DNA from: Streptomyces iakyrus
Lineage (GTDB): Bacteria; Actinomycetota; Actinomycetes; Streptomycetales; Streptomycetaceae
Assembly (NCBI RefSeq): GCF_000717055.1
Contig: NZ_JNXI01000003.1
Coordinates: 570,256-634,255, forward strand
Reading direction: 5' to 3'
DNA length: 64,000 nucleotides
Within the stretch, counting starts at the first letter, position 1. The number at the start of each line of letters is the position of its first letter. The translations under genes were made by a program, and so were the position numbers. The notes below the pieces were generated by a model that had not been told where the DNA came from, did no database searches, and saw nothing but the letters and a program-made list of their open reading frames with translations. Below are positions 41,351-53,322 of this stretch, one piece after another.

Positions 41351-42400
41351 CTACCTGCCGCCGAGCGCCTTACGCAGGGCGAAGTAGGCCGGCTTGCGCC
41401 GCAGTTCCTCGTCCCACGGCAGGGCCGCGCCCTCGCCCGGGAAGAACGCCGGGATCCACGAGTACTTGTCGGTGTAGTCCCACAGGGTGATTCCGACGCA
41501 CCGGCGTACCGCCAGGCACGCCTTGGTCAGGTCGGCGTACCACTGGGCCTGCTGGGCCAGCTTCTCCTCGGTCGCGGGCAGCTGCATCCGGATGTCGACC
41601 TCGGTGAGCGCGGTGTCGAGGCCGAGCCGGGAGAAGCGGCGGAGGTTGTCCTCCAGGGTGTCCGGATAGCCGTACTGGAGGGCCAGATGGGCCTGGAGGC
41701 CGATGCCGTGCAGCGGGACGCCCGCGGCCTTCAGCTCCTTGGCCAGCCGGTAGTAGGCGTCGCTCTTCGGGCCGGTCGCCTCGATGTTGTAGTCGTTGAG
41801 GTACAGCTTGACGCGCGGATCGGCCTGGTGCGCCCAGCGCAGCGCGTCGGCGATGTAGCCGGGGCCGAGCGTCTTGTAGAAAACCGACTCGCGGTACGTG
41901 CCGTCCTCGTTGAAGGCCTCGTTGACGACGTCCCAGGCGAACACCTTGCCCCGGTAGTGCCGTACCTCCGCCTGGATGTGCTTCTTCAGTACGGCCCTCA
42001 GCTCCGGGGCCGTCCACTCCCTGCTCGTGAGCCATCCGGGCAGCTGGCTGTGCCAGACCAGGGTGTGGCCGCGTACCTTCTGCCGGTTGGCGCGGGCGAG
42101 GTTGACGATCTCGTCGCCCTGGGAGAAGTCGAAGACGCCCTGCTCGGGCTCGGTCGCGTACCACTTCATGCCGTTGCCGGGGGTGATCTGGTCGAACTCG
42201 CTGCCGAGCAGGGCCTTGTACGGCCCGTCCACGAGCTCGGGGTTGTCGGTGGCGCTGCCGAAATAGCGGCCGTGCCGCTGGGCGAGGTCGGCGAGGGTGG
42301 GCTGCTGGTGGTCCGCGTGGGCGGGGGTGCCGGCTGCGAGGCCGGCGGCGACCAGGAGCGCGGCGACGGCGCCGGCGAGTCTCAGACGGGTGGTGCGCAT
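41351..42400 (-). CDS. Secreted endo-1,4-beta-xylanase (GH10)
   Basis: The 349-residue enzyme has a Sec signal (MRTTRLRLAGAVAALLVAAG...AHA) and a GH10 barrel. The acid/base Glu161 sits in WDVVNEAFNED and the nucleophile Glu267 in LTEVDIRMQLP; WHSQLPGW and YLNDYN are further GH10 landmarks. It cleaves xylan internally and releases xylo-oligosaccharides for the adjacent importer. ATG 42400 has GAGGAG seven bases upstream. There is no carbohydrate-binding module, so it is a single-domain xylanase. Confidence 0.95.
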   Translation of the reverse strand: MRTTRLRLAGAVAALLVAAGLAAGTPAHADHQQPTLADLAQRHGRYFGSATDNPELVDGPYKALLGSEFDQITPGNGMKWYATEPEQGVFDFSQGDEIVNLARANRQKVRGHTLVWHSQLPGWLTSREWTAPELRAVLKKHIQAEVRHYRGKVFAWDVVNEAFNEDGTYRESVFYKTLGPGYIADALRWAHQADPRVKLYLNDYNIEATGPKSDAYYRLAKELKAAGVPLHGIGLQAHLALQYGYPDTLEDNLRRFSRLGLDTALTEVDIRMQLPATEEKLAQQAQWYADLTKACLAVRRCVGITLWDYTDKYSWIPAFFPGEGAALPWDEELRRKPAYFALRKALGGR

Positions 42401-42454
42401 GGTGCGACTCCTCACGACTTGTGGGTGGGCAGAGCCGTACGGTGGCGGAGCGCG

Positions 42455-43297
42455 TCAGCCCTTGGTGGCGCCGGCGGTGAGGCCGCCGACGAGCTGACGC
42501 TCGGCGACCGAGTAGAAGGCCAGTGCGGGCACCATGGCCAGCACCAGATAGGCGAAGACCTTGGCGTACTCCGCTGAGTACTGCCCCTGGAACTGCTGGA
42601 CGCCGATCGGCAGCGTCCACCACTGCGCGTCGGTGAACACCAGCAGCGGCAGGAAGAAGTTGTTCCAGCTGGTGACGACGGCCAGCACCGAGACGGTGCC
42701 GAGCGCGGGCCGGGCCATGGGCAGCAGCACCCGCCAGAAGAAGCCGAACGAGCTGCACCCGTCGAGCGTGGCCGCCTCCTCCAGCTCGCCGGGGATCTGC
42801 CGGAAGAAGCCGCGCAGGATGATGATCGTCATGGGCAGTCCGAAGGCGGCCTGCGGGAGGATCACCCCGAGGGGATTGTCCAGCAGGTCCAGGGAGCGCA
42901 GCAGCAGGAAGAGCGGCAGGGCCGCCACCGCGAAGGGGAACATCAGCCCCATGGTGAACAGCGTGAACAGCGCCTCCCGGCCCCGGAAGGCGAACCGCGC
43001 GAAGGAGAACGCCGACAGGGCGGAGACGGCGACGATCAGGACGGTCGTGCCCACCGCGATCAGCGTGCTGTTGCCGATCAGCCGCCAGAAGTCCCCCGAG
43101 CCGAGGATCTGGGTGTAGTTGGAGGTCACCCACGACTCGGGCAGTCCGACCGGGTTGCGGGAGAGCTCGTCGGTGGACTTGAAGCCGGAGAGCACGGCGT
43201 AGAGCAGGGGGACGGCCATGACCGCGCCCACTGCGGTGAGGACGAGGTGCAGGCCCCAGGTCCTGCCGCCCCCACGGGTCTTCTGACTGGTGGTCAT
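42455..43297 (-). CDS. Sugar ABC transporter permease (MalG type)
   Basis: The 280-residue permease has six predicted membrane segments and the EAA loop ELEEAATLDGCSSFGFFWRVLLP near 190, which contacts the ATPase. It starts by an ATGA overlap with the first permease gene and pairs with it. The operon lacks its ATPase, so a shared multi-sugar ATPase (MsiK-type), encoded elsewhere, is expected as in other Streptomyces sugar importers. Confidence 0.9.
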   Translation of the reverse strand: MTTSQKTRGGGRTWGLHLVLTAVGAVMAVPLLYAVLSGFKSTDELSRNPVGLPESWVTSNYTQILGSGDFWRLIGNSTLIAVGTTVLIVAVSALSAFSFARFAFRGREALFTLFTMGLMFPFAVAALPLFLLLRSLDLLDNPLGVILPQAAFGLPMTIIILRGFFRQIPGELEEAATLDGCSSFGFFWRVLLPMARPALGTVSVLAVVTSWNNFFLPLLVFTDAQWWTLPIGVQQFQGQYSAEYAKVFAYLVLAMVPALAFYSVAERQLVGGLTAGATKG

Positions 43298-44295
43298 TTT
43301 CCGTCCCCCCGCATGGTCGTGGTGGCGCCTTCGAGGTCGCGCCGGAGTACGAACCGCTGGTAGGCGAGGGCGAAGACGAGGCTGATGCCGAACATGACCA
43401 CGCTGATCGCGCTGGCGTAGCCGACCTGATAGCGCTTGAAGCCGTACTGGAACATGGTCACGGCCATGGTTTCCGAGTGGTGGTCGGGACCGCCCGCGGT
43501 GGTGACCCAGACCAGGTCGAAGAGCTGGATGGCCCCGATGACCGACAGGAAGACGCTGATGCGCAGGGTGGGCGCGAGCAGCGGCAGGGTGACGTTGCGG
43601 AACCGCTGCCAGGCGCTCGCCCCGTCGATGAGCGCCGCCTCGGTCAGTTCCCGGGGGACGGCCTGCAGTCCGGCGAGGTACAGCATCATGTGGAAGCCGA
43701 AGTACTTCCAGGTCATGACCAGGAAGAGGGTCGCCATGACGGTGGACGGATCGGCGAACCACTCCCCGCCCAGCCCGTCGAGGCCGACCTTGCCGAGGAC
43801 CTGGTCGGCAAAGCCGTCGTCCGGGGCGAAGATCATGCCGAAGAGGATTCCGGTGATGGCCTCGGACAGGACGTAGGGGGCGAAGAACAGCATCCGGTAG
43901 ACGGCCCGGCCGCGCATCCGCTGGTTGAGGAGCACGGCCATGGCGAGCGCGAACGGCAGCTGGATGGCGAGCGACAGCACCACCAGGACCAGGCAGCGCC
44001 ACAGGTCGCCGAGGAAGACGTCGTCCTGGAGCAGCCGGCTGAAGTTCTCGCCGCCGATGTAGTCGGAGGGCATGCCGAAGCCGCCCCAGCGGAAGAACGC
44101 GGCGTACAGGGCGAACAGCATCGGCAGCAGCACGAGCCCCATGAACAGCACCAGGGCCGGGAGTTGGAAGCCGGCCGCGGTGAGCCAGTGCAGCGCGCGT
44201 CGCCGGGCCCGCCCCGGGGGCCGCCGGTCAGCGGCCGGGGGCGGGGAACCGGCGCCGCGGCCGGTCCGTTTGTCCGGCAGGAACGTGGAGGTCAT
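43294..44295 (-). CDS. Sugar ABC transporter permease (MalF type)
   Basis: The 333-residue protein has an N-terminal basic cytosolic stretch and six or so membrane segments, with EAA loop ELTEAALIDGASAWQRFRNVTLP. It overlaps the second permease by four bases and follows the binding-protein gene by 6 bp. It imports the ligand delivered by the lipoprotein at 44302. Confidence 0.9.
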   Translation of the reverse strand: MTSTFLPDKRTGRGAGSPPPAADRRPPGRARRRALHWLTAAGFQLPALVLFMGLVLLPMLFALYAAFFRWGGFGMPSDYIGGENFSRLLQDDVFLGDLWRCLVLVVLSLAIQLPFALAMAVLLNQRMRGRAVYRMLFFAPYVLSEAITGILFGMIFAPDDGFADQVLGKVGLDGLGGEWFADPSTVMATLFLVMTWKYFGFHMMLYLAGLQAVPRELTEAALIDGASAWQRFRNVTLPLLAPTLRISVFLSVIGAIQLFDLVWVTTAGGPDHHSETMAVTMFQYGFKRYQVGYASAISVVMFGISLVFALAYQRFVLRRDLEGATTTMRGDGK

Positions 44296-44301
44296 CGCCG
44301 G

Positions 44302-45597
44302 CTACTGCTCTTCCTTCGCGGTCTTCGTGATCGACTGGGCGACCTGCCCGGGCGACTTGGAGCCGGCGATGAGCGCGGCCACACTGTCGTTGACCTCCTG
44401 GCCGACGGCGGGCGCGTATGCCTGGTCGAGGTAGAGCTGGAAGCCGGTGGCCGCCTTCAGCTGGGCCTGTACGGCCTTGATGTTGGGGTCGGCGATGGCT
44501 CTCTCGGCCGCGGGGACCACGGGCAGGACGCCGGTCTTCTTGACCAGTTCCAGGTCGGTCGCCTCGGACGCGAAGAACTTGAGGAAGTCGACGGCCTCCT
44601 GCGGGGCTCCCCGGCGCAGAGCGTGTCCGCCGCCTCCGCCGAACACCTCGGTGATGGCGCCCTTGCCGCCCTCGACCGCGGGGAACGGGAAGAAGCCGAG
44701 GTCCTTGCCGAGGCCCTTGCCCGCGTCGGCCTGGACCGTGGGCGCCCACTGGCCCATGAGTTCCATCGCCGCCTTGCCGTTGCCGACGGTGGCGGCCTGG
44801 CCCGTGGGCGTGGAGTAGGCGGCGCCGAGGAAGCCCTTCTGGAACGGCTGGAGTCCGACGAGTTCCTTCAGGTGGTCGCCCGCCTGGACGAAGGGGGCGC
44901 CGGTGAAGTCCTTGTCGTCGTAGGCCTTCTGGAGCGCCTCGGCTCCGGCGGTGCGCATGGCGAGGTAGGCCCAGTAGTACATTCCGGGCCACTTCTCCTT
45001 GCCGGCCAGTGCCAGCGGGGTGACCTCGGCGGCCTTGAGCTTGCGTACGGCGTCGAGGAAGCCGTCCCAGGTGGTCGGGGGTTCGGCGATGCCGGCCTTC
45101 TCGAAGAGCGCCTTGTTGTACCAGAAGCCGATCATGCCGATGTCGAACGGGATGCCGTAGACCTGGTCGTCGATCAGGTAGGGCTCTTTGGCGACCGGCA
45201 GCAGGGCCTCGCCCCACGGTTTGGTGCTGTCCGTGAGGTTTTCGACGAGCCCGGCGTCCACCTGCTGCTTCAGCACGCCGCCGCCCCAGGTGTGGAAGAT
45301 GTCGGGCAGCTTCCCGGAGGCGGTCAGGGCCGTCATCTTCGACTTGTAGGCGTCGTTCTCCATCTGAACGATCTTTATCTTGACCTTGGGGTTCTGCGCC
45401 TCGAACTTCCGGGCGAGGGCGGCCCAGACGGTTTTGGACGGCTCGGTGGTGGAGATGTTCCACCATTCGATCGTGGTCGTCCCGGACGACCCTCCGTCCG
45501 AGTCCCCGCCGCATGCGGTCAGTGCCGTCATCCCCAGACCGGCCGCGGCGGAGGCCGCCAGGAAGCCGCGGCGGGACAGTGCGGGGTCGCCCATCAT
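44302..45597 (-). CDS. Sugar-binding lipoprotein of the xylan importer (BxlE-like)
   Basis: The 431-residue protein has a Tat-type lipoprotein signal (SRRGFLAASAAAGLGM, lipobox LTAC near 29) and a family 1 solute-binding fold: IEWWNISTTEPSKTVWAALARKFE, GKLPDIFHTWGGGVL, PFDIGMIGFWYNKALFEKAGI. Next to a GH10 xylanase it probably binds xylobiose or longer xylo-oligosaccharides, as BxlE does. ATG 45597 has GAGGAG five bases upstream. Its promoter carries a CGAAAGTTTCG palindrome. Confidence 0.9.
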   Translation of the reverse strand: MMGDPALSRRGFLAASAAAGLGMTALTACGGDSDGGSSGTTTIEWWNISTTEPSKTVWAALARKFEAQNPKVKIKIVQMENDAYKSKMTALTASGKLPDIFHTWGGGVLKQQVDAGLVENLTDSTKPWGEALLPVAKEPYLIDDQVYGIPFDIGMIGFWYNKALFEKAGIAEPPTTWDGFLDAVRKLKAAEVTPLALAGKEKWPGMYYWAYLAMRTAGAEALQKAYDDKDFTGAPFVQAGDHLKELVGLQPFQKGFLGAAYSTPTGQAATVGNGKAAMELMGQWAPTVQADAGKGLGKDLGFFPFPAVEGGKGAITEVFGGGGGHALRRGAPQEAVDFLKFFASEATDLELVKKTGVLPVVPAAERAIADPNIKAVQAQLKAATGFQLYLDQAYAPAVGQEVNDSVAALIAGSKSPGQVAQSITKTAKEEQ

Positions 45598-45605
45598 TGC
45601 GCTCC

Positions 45606-45618
45606 TCGAAAGTTTCGA
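45606..45618. promoter_or_regulatory. LacI-type operator TCGAAAGTTTCGA
   Basis: TCGAAAGTTTCGA is an odd-centred palindrome 9 bp upstream of the binding-protein start; a TTCCAGAAAGGTTCG element follows at 45623. The xylobiose regulator BxlR of another Streptomyces is reported, as I recall, to bind a CGAA-N-TTCG-type inverted sequence, which fits in kind. Confidence 0.6.
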
Positions 45619-45660
45619 AGTAGTTCCAGAAAGGTTCGCTGCTGCCGCACCCTAGAGACA

Positions 45661-46018
45661 GCGGGTAAACGGTGGCAACCCCTCGTACATGCTCAATCTT
45701 GCGTCCGGATTCAGAAGGGGAGGGCCCACGAAACATTCGGCTTGACAGACGAACGTTACGGAGGCTGCTCGCGCGTGATCACACAGAGTGTCCGCTCGAA
45801 GGGCTGGAGATCGACTCCGCACAACAGCGGGACAAGCCGTCCGACGCGCTCTCAGCTCGCGTTTTCGCCTCCGCGTCCTGCCCGGGCGCGAGTCTTAACG
45901 GAAGTTTGACGCGCACGGCCCCCTCATTCAGGGGCCAGGGCATCACGCTCCGCTTACGCTGATCGGGCCGTCCAGTGATGGCCGGAACCACGCTGAGCCG
46001 CACCTCTGGAGCACGTCG
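45661..46018. other. Divergent gap between sugar importer and APC permease
   Basis: The gap has two TTGAC hexamers (about 45742 and 45906) that could be -35 elements, and a GGCCCC-N8-GGGGCC hairpin at 45919-45938. I see no riboswitch or ORF with support. It must hold the promoter of the APC gene. Confidence 0.4.
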
Positions 46019-47998
46019 ATGGCCACCACCGAGCACCCGGCACCGAGCCGTCCGGAGCCCGCCTCACCCAGCCGTCTGCGCACCTGGATGCTGGAGGGCT
46101 TGTCCGGCATGGGCAAGGGCGGCGGGCATACCGGGCCCCACGCCGAGCCGGAGCCCCCGCACCGGGGCCAGCCCTGGTGGCGGGTGATGTGTCTGACCGG
46201 CGTCGACTACTTCTCGACCCTCGGCTACCAGCCGGGGATCGCGGCCCTCGCCGCCGGACTGCTGTCGCCGATCGCGACCATCGTCCTCGTCGTCGTCACG
46301 CTGGCCGGCGCCCTGCCCGTCTACCGCCGCGTGGCCGAGGAGAGCCCGCACGGCGAGGGCTCCATCGCGATGCTGGAGAGGCTGCTCTCCTTCTGGCAGG
46401 GCAAGTTGTTCGTGCTGACCCTGCTGGGCTTCGCCGCCACCGACTTCCTCATCACCATCACCCTGTCGGCCGCCGACGCCTCCACCCACCTCGTGGAGAA
46501 CCCGCATCTGACCGGCGTCCTGCACGACAAGCAGATGCTGATCACCCTGGTCCTGGTGGCACTGCTCGGCGCGGTGTTCCTCAAGGGCTTCCTGGAGGCG
46601 ATCGGCGTCGCGGTCGCCCTCGTCGGTGCCTACCTCGCGCTGAACGTGGTCGTGGTGGTGGTCGGCCTCTACCACGTCGTCACCGCGGGCCATGTGGTCA
46701 CCGACTGGTCGAGCGCCCTCACCACCCAGCACAGCAACGTTTTCGCCATGATCGGCGTCGCCCTGCTCGTCTTCCCGAAACTGGCGCTCGGCCTCTCCGG
46801 GTTCGAGACGGGCGTCGCCGTGATGCCGCACGTCAAGGGCGACCCGGACGACACCGAGGCACGGCCGACAGGCCGTATCCGCGACACGAAGAAGCTGCTC
46901 ACCACCGCCGCGCTGATCATGAGCGGCTTCCTGATCACCACCAGCTTCATCACCACCCTCCTCATCCCGGAGCAGGAGTTCGAGGCGGGCGGCCAGGCCA
47001 ACGGCCGTGCCCTCGCGTATCTGGCGCACGACTACCTGGGCAACACCTTCGGCACCGTCTACGACGTCTCGACGATCGCCATCCTGTGGTTCGCCGGCGC
47101 CTCCGCGATGGCCGGCCTGCTCAATCTGATGCCGCGCTACCTCCCCCGCTACGGCATGGCCCCCCACTGGGCCCGCGCCGTGCGGCCCATGGTCATCGTC
47201 TTCACGCTGATCGCCTTCCTGGTCACCTGGATCTTCGACGCCGACGTCAACGCCCAGGGCGGTGCCTACGCCACCGGCGTGCTGGTCCTCATCAGCTCCG
47301 CCGCGATCGCGGTGACCATCGCCGCCCGCAAGGCCCGGCAGCGGAACTGGACGATCGCCTTCGCGGTGATCTCCGCGGTGTTCCTGTACACGACCGTGCT
47401 CAACGTGATCGAGCGCCCGGACGGCGTGAAGATCGGCGCCTGCTTCATCGCCGGCATCATCCTGGTCTCTCTGCTGTCGCGGCTGGCCCGGGCGTTCGAG
47501 CTCCGCGTGACCAGCGTGACGCTGGACGACATGGCGGAACGTTTCGTCCGGGACATGGCCAGCCGTCGGATGCGGTTCATCGCCAACGAGCCGGACCGGC
47601 GGGACATCGCCGAGTACCGCGACAAGATCGAGCAGATCCGGCAGGACAACGACGTGCCCGGCCAGGAGGACTTCGTCTTCGTCGAGGTGACCGTCACCGA
47701 CCCGTCCGAGTTCGAGGCGGGCCTGACCGTGCGCGGGGAGGTGCTGCACGGCCGCTACCGCGTGCTGACCCTGGAGTCGTCCTCCATCCCCAACGCCCTG
47801 GCCGCGCTGCTGCTGCACGTCCGCGACTCGACGGGGCGCACCCCGCACATCTACTTCGAGTGGACCGAGGGCGGCCCCTTCGCCAACTTCCTGCGCTTCT
47901 TCCTGTTCGGCCAGGGCGAGGTCGCCCCGGTGACCCGCGAGGTGCTGCGCGAGGCGGAGCCGGACCGCAAGCGACGGCCGAGGGTGCACGTGGGCTGA
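46019..47998 (+). CDS. APC-family permease with C-terminal cytosolic domain
   Basis: The 659-residue protein has about twelve hydrophobic segments from residue 55 to 485 and a soluble tail from 490 to 659. The N-terminal core reads [20 protein letters not shown], an amino-acid or K+/APC unwound helix motif. The tail has alternating strands ([20 protein letters not shown]) and a helix-strand end, and could be a regulatory module. The transported solute is not visible; amino acids or potassium are options. It is a single gene convergent with a DUF1707 gene, one base apart. Confidence 0.8.
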   Translation: MATTEHPAPSRPEPASPSRLRTWMLEGLSGMGKGGGHTGPHAEPEPPHRGQPWWRVMCLTGVDYFSTLGYQPGIAALAAGLLSPIATIVLVVVTLAGALPVYRRVAEESPHGEGSIAMLERLLSFWQGKLFVLTLLGFAATDFLITITLSAADASTHLVENPHLTGVLHDKQMLITLVLVALLGAVFLKGFLEAIGVAVALVGAYLALNVVVVVVGLYHVVTAGHVVTDWSSALTTQHSNVFAMIGVALLVFPKLALGLSGFETGVAVMPHVKGDPDDTEARPTGRIRDTKKLLTTAALIMSGFLITTSFITTLLIPEQEFEAGGQANGRALAYLAHDYLGNTFGTVYDVSTIAILWFAGASAMAGLLNLMPRYLPRYGMAPHWARAVRPMVIVFTLIAFLVTWIFDADVNAQGGAYATGVLVLISSAAIAVTIAARKARQRNWTIAFAVISAVFLYTTVLNVIERPDGVKIGACFIAGIILVSLLSRLARAFELRVTSVTLDDMAERFVRDMASRRMRFIANEPDRRDIAEYRDKIEQIRQDNDVPGQEDFVFVEVTVTDPSEFEAGLTVRGEVLHGRYRVLTLESSSIPNALAALLLHVRDSTGRTPHIYFEWTEGGPFANFLRFFLFGQGEVAPVTREVLREAEPDRKRRPRVHVG

Positions 47999-47999
47999 G

Positions 48000-48596
48000 T
48001 CAGGCCGTGGTGCTCCTCCTGCCGAAGCCCCTGCGCGGCGAGCGCACGACGAGCTGTCCGTAGGCGACCTCGCCGGTGATCCTGACCCGCAGCAGGACGG
48101 GGGCGTCGGCCGGCCGACGCGCCTTGAGCGCCGAGTAGTTCATGACCAGGCCGTCGGTGTCCACGACGACACCCGGCCTGATCAGCAGCTTGAGGGAGCC
48201 GGCGCGCAGGTCCAGGTCGATGTCCAGGGTGTCGTGAGTGATCACCGCGTCGGTGAAGTCGAGCGTCACCTCGCCCCACGCCGAACGGATCTCCAGCCGC
48301 CGCGGCACCACCCAGCCGTCGCCCCGCCGGGTCGAGGCCCCCTCCTGGCGGATCCGGACCACGCCGTCGGCCCCGGCGGGCGCCCCGCCTGCGGGCACGG
48401 GCAGGTCCTCCGTCATCAGGGCGAGCTCGCCCATCGTCCGGGCCGACCATGCGGCCTCCAGCCGCTCGTCGAGCTCGTCCAGGGTCAGCCGGCCGTCGCC
48501 CGCTGCGACACGCAGCACCTCCACCGTCCGGTCCCGGTCCGCGTGCGACGCCCGCACCTCGGGCGATCCGCCGGTCCGCACGATCTCCGCCGTCAT
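48000..48596 (-). CDS. DUF1707 SHOCT-like domain protein
   Basis: The 198-residue product begins with DUF1707: VRASHADRDRTVEVLRVAAGDGRLTLDELDERLEAAWSARTMGELALMTEDLP (residues 15-66), followed by a beta-rich C-terminal domain, likely of the cell-wall-stress LiaF/DUF4097 kind (RRLEIRSAWGEVTLDFTDAVITHDTLDIDLDLRAGSLKLLI). Function unknown; such proteins may be membrane-stress sensors. It is divergent from an HTH-TOBE regulator. Confidence 0.85.
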   Translation of the reverse strand: MTAEIVRTGGSPEVRASHADRDRTVEVLRVAAGDGRLTLDELDERLEAAWSARTMGELALMTEDLPVPAGGAPAGADGVVRIRQEGASTRRGDGWVVPRRLEIRSAWGEVTLDFTDAVITHDTLDIDLDLRAGSLKLLIRPGVVVDTDGLVMNYSALKARRPADAPVLLRVRITGEVAYGQLVVRSPRRGFGRRSTTA

Positions 48597-48645
48597 CACT
48601 CCACCCCGATCCCCCGGGCACGGAACCCGGCCAGCCCGTCGAGAC

Positions 48646-48663
48646 TAACGCTATATCGCGTTA
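48646..48663. promoter_or_regulatory. ModE-like palindrome TAACGC-N6-GCGTTA
   Basis: TAACGCTATATCGCGTTA is a perfect inverted repeat with AT-rich centre between the divergent DUF1707 and HTH-TOBE genes. ModE sites contain CGNTATAT halves, and this sequence carries CGCTATAT and GCGTTATA. Confidence 0.65.
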
Positions 48664-48721
48664 TACCCAAAGGCCAACCCCGCACCCGCCGTTCCCTTCC
48701 CCCACGCCTATCGTGACCGGC

Positions 48722-49117
48722 ATGCAGTCCTACACGATCGGCCAGGCAGCACGGCTGCTCGGCGTGAGCCCGGACACCGCCCGCCGCTGGGCGGACGCGG
48801 GCCGCATCACGACCCACCGCGACGAGACCGGGCGTCGGCTCATCGACGGGCAGGACCTGGCCGCGTTCTCGGTCGAACTGGCCCGGTCAGGCTCCGCCGA
48901 GGAGGACACGCCGTACACCTCGGCCCGCAACGCCTTCCCGGGCATCGTCACCGCGATCAAACTCGGCGATGTCGCCGCCCAGGTCGAGATCCAGGCCGGC
49001 CCGCACCGGCTGGTCTCCCTGCTCACCCGGGAGGCGGTGGAGGAACTGGGCCTGGAGGTCGGCATGGAGGCGACGGCCCGCGTGAAGTCGACGAACGTCC
49101 ACATCGACCGCGTCTGA
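48722..49117 (+). CDS. HTH-TOBE (ModE/MopA-type) molybdate-responsive regulator
   Basis: The 131-residue protein joins a MerR/excisionase-type HTH (residues 3-50: YTIGQAARLLGVSPDTARRW, TTHRDETGRRLIDGQDLAAF) to one TOBE (Mop) domain (65-131: RNAFPGIVTAIKLGDVAAQVEIQAGPHRLV ... TREAVEELGLEVGMEATARVKSTNVHI). TOBE domains bind molybdate or tungstate. It should be a molybdate-sensing regulator for this locus. A ModE-like palindrome lies 59 bp upstream. Confidence 0.88.
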   Translation: MQSYTIGQAARLLGVSPDTARRWADAGRITTHRDETGRRLIDGQDLAAFSVELARSGSAEEDTPYTSARNAFPGIVTAIKLGDVAAQVEIQAGPHRLVSLLTREAVEELGLEVGMEATARVKSTNVHIDRV

Positions 49118-49193
49118 GCCCCGAAGGGCGGCGGAGGCGACGCACCCGCACGCCTGCCCAGGGCGGACGCCGTCACCGGGCTACCGTGCACCC

Positions 49194-49613
49194 ATGAGCC
49201 TGAGCATCCGCAACCAGCTCCCCGGCACCGTCACCGCCGTCACCCCTGGCGACGCCATGGCGACGGTCAGGGTCCGCCTCACCGGCGGCCAGGACCTCAC
49301 CGCGGCGATCACCCGCGAGGCCGCGGAAGAACTCCGCCTCACCCCGGGCGCCCCCGTGCGCGCCCTGCTGAAGTCGACAGAGGTCTCCCTGGCCACCGCG
49401 CCGGTCGAGGGCCTGTCGATCCGCAATCAGCTCCCCGGGACGGTCACGGACATCGCGGCCGGCGACGCGATGGCGTCGGTCCGCGTCAGGGTCGAGGGCG
49501 GCGAACTGACCGCCGCGATCACCCGGGGCGCGGCGGACGACCTGGCCCTGTCCCCCGGGATCCCCGTCGTCGCCCTGATCAAGGCGACCGAGGTGTCACT
49601 CGCCACCCCCTGA
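49194..49613 (+). CDS. Tandem TOBE (molbindin-type) molybdate-binding protein
   Basis: The 139-residue protein is two TOBE domains in a row (residues 3-66 and 74-137) beginning almost identically, SIRNQLPGTVTAVTPGDAM and SIRNQLPGTVTDIAAGDAM, so it arose by tandem duplication. Molbindins store molybdate as oligomers in the cytosol. It lies 76 bp after the HTH-TOBE gene in the same direction, a regulator plus storage unit. No modABC genes are near. Confidence 0.9.
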   Translation: MSLSIRNQLPGTVTAVTPGDAMATVRVRLTGGQDLTAAITREAAEELRLTPGAPVRALLKSTEVSLATAPVEGLSIRNQLPGTVTDIAAGDAMASVRVRVEGGELTAAITRGAADDLALSPGIPVVALIKATEVSLATP

Positions 49614-49631
49614 CGCGCCGGCAGACGGCGA

Positions 49632-49658
49632 GAGGGGCCCCGCATCGCGGAGCCCCTC
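49632..49658. terminator. Bidirectional terminator
   Basis: GAGGGGC-C-CCGC and GCGG-A-GCCCCTC pair with a single mismatch around a three-base loop between the convergent molbindin and gcvP genes. Confidence 0.75.
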
Positions 49659-49677
49659 ACCTTGACCGGTCGGCCGA

Positions 49678-52563
<2,886 letters not shown>

Positions 52564-52624
52564 TACGGAGGCCTCCTGGTCGACACGACCTGCGAGGGGC
52601 ACCACGGCACGGGTACCCGGACGG

Positions 52625-52830
52625 CCTCCCCCTCTGTCATCTCAACCTGAGAGCTTCACCGGATCGCCCGAAGGCCTCCGGCTTTCACCGTCGGTGAGAG
52701 CGGAAGCCGTCGACACCCGCCCTGCTTTCCAGAGTGACCTCGTCCGTGCGGTACGTGAGCCTGAGAGATTCCGGGGAGGATTTGCTCCTTCGGCGCCTCC
52801 GATGGTGTCTGGAGGACTCTCCCGCACGGG
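52625..52830 (-). ncRNA. Tandem glycine riboswitch upstream of gcvP
   Basis: The minus strand reads GGGAGAG..GGCGCCGAAGGAGCAAAT.. with GAATCTCTCAGGC as the first aptamer. The second aptamer contains the corresponding CGAAGC-type loop and ends GAAGCTCTCAGGTTGAGAT. Both aptamer signatures (GGAGAG...CTCTCAGG) are recognisable, with a linker between. It ends about 60 bp before the gcvP start. Glycine-dependent activation is known for this class. Confidence 0.92.
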
Positions 52831-52947
52831 GTCAACAGCCGCTGCCAGCGTACCAGCGAGGTCAACGCACGAACCTTCGAGTGGCCGCATCCCCACTTGT
52901 ACCGTTTTGTAGTGTCTACGAATGAGGTGCGACCAGCTGGAGGTCCC

Positions 52948-53322
52948 GTGCGAACCGATATCGATCCGCGCAACCTGATCGGCCGCAAGGCGTTCGACCG
53001 CAACGGGACCAGGATCGGCACCATCGACGAGGTCTACCTCGACGACGCCACCGGCGAGCCGGAGTGGGCGGCCATACGGACCGGCCTGTTCAGCAGGGAC
53101 GCTTTCGTCCCCCTGGAGCCCAGTGAACTGATCGAGGGCGCCCTGCACGTGCCCTTCGAACGCGCCCTGATCAAGGACGCTCCCGACTTCGGCGTGGGCC
53201 GCCACCTCTCCCCGGAGCAGGAGCTGCAGCTCTACCACCACTACGGTCTCGACGTCGCCGCCCCGCCCCCGCTCCCGGACCACGACTTCGGCAAGCTGGC
53301 GGGCACCGACGAGACGGCCTGA
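52948..53322 (+). CDS. PRC-barrel domain protein
   Basis: The 124-residue protein has a PRC barrel at residues 3-78: DIDPRNLIGRKAFDRNGTRIG, TIDEVYLDDATGEPEWAAIR, with FVPLEPSEL following. A Pro-rich tail and PDHDFGKL follow. GTG 52948 has GGAGGT upstream. PRC barrels mediate protein or RNA contacts in ribosome maturation and photosynthesis; here the role is unknown. Its 3' end overlaps the convergent dinB gene by 82 bp. Confidence 0.85.
   Translation: MRTDIDPRNLIGRKAFDRNGTRIGTIDEVYLDDATGEPEWAAIRTGLFSRDAFVPLEPSELIEGALHVPFERALIKDAPDFGVGRHLSPEQELQLYHHYGLDVAAPPPLPDHDFGKLAGTDETA

Noticed and set aside
43477..45909. 810-codon frame opposite the sugar ABC operon
   Set aside because: Fully antisense to three well-recognised genes and without a ribosome site or domain; a GC-skew artefact.
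45661..46018. A c-di-AMP (ydaO) riboswitch ahead of the APC permease
   Set aside because: Looked for the conserved core since potassium/APC genes can have it, but found no matching conserved blocks; only a 6-bp hairpin.
46064..47989. 641-codon frame opposite the APC permease
   Set aside because: His/Asp/Gln-rich translation typical of antisense to a membrane protein gene; no support for it.
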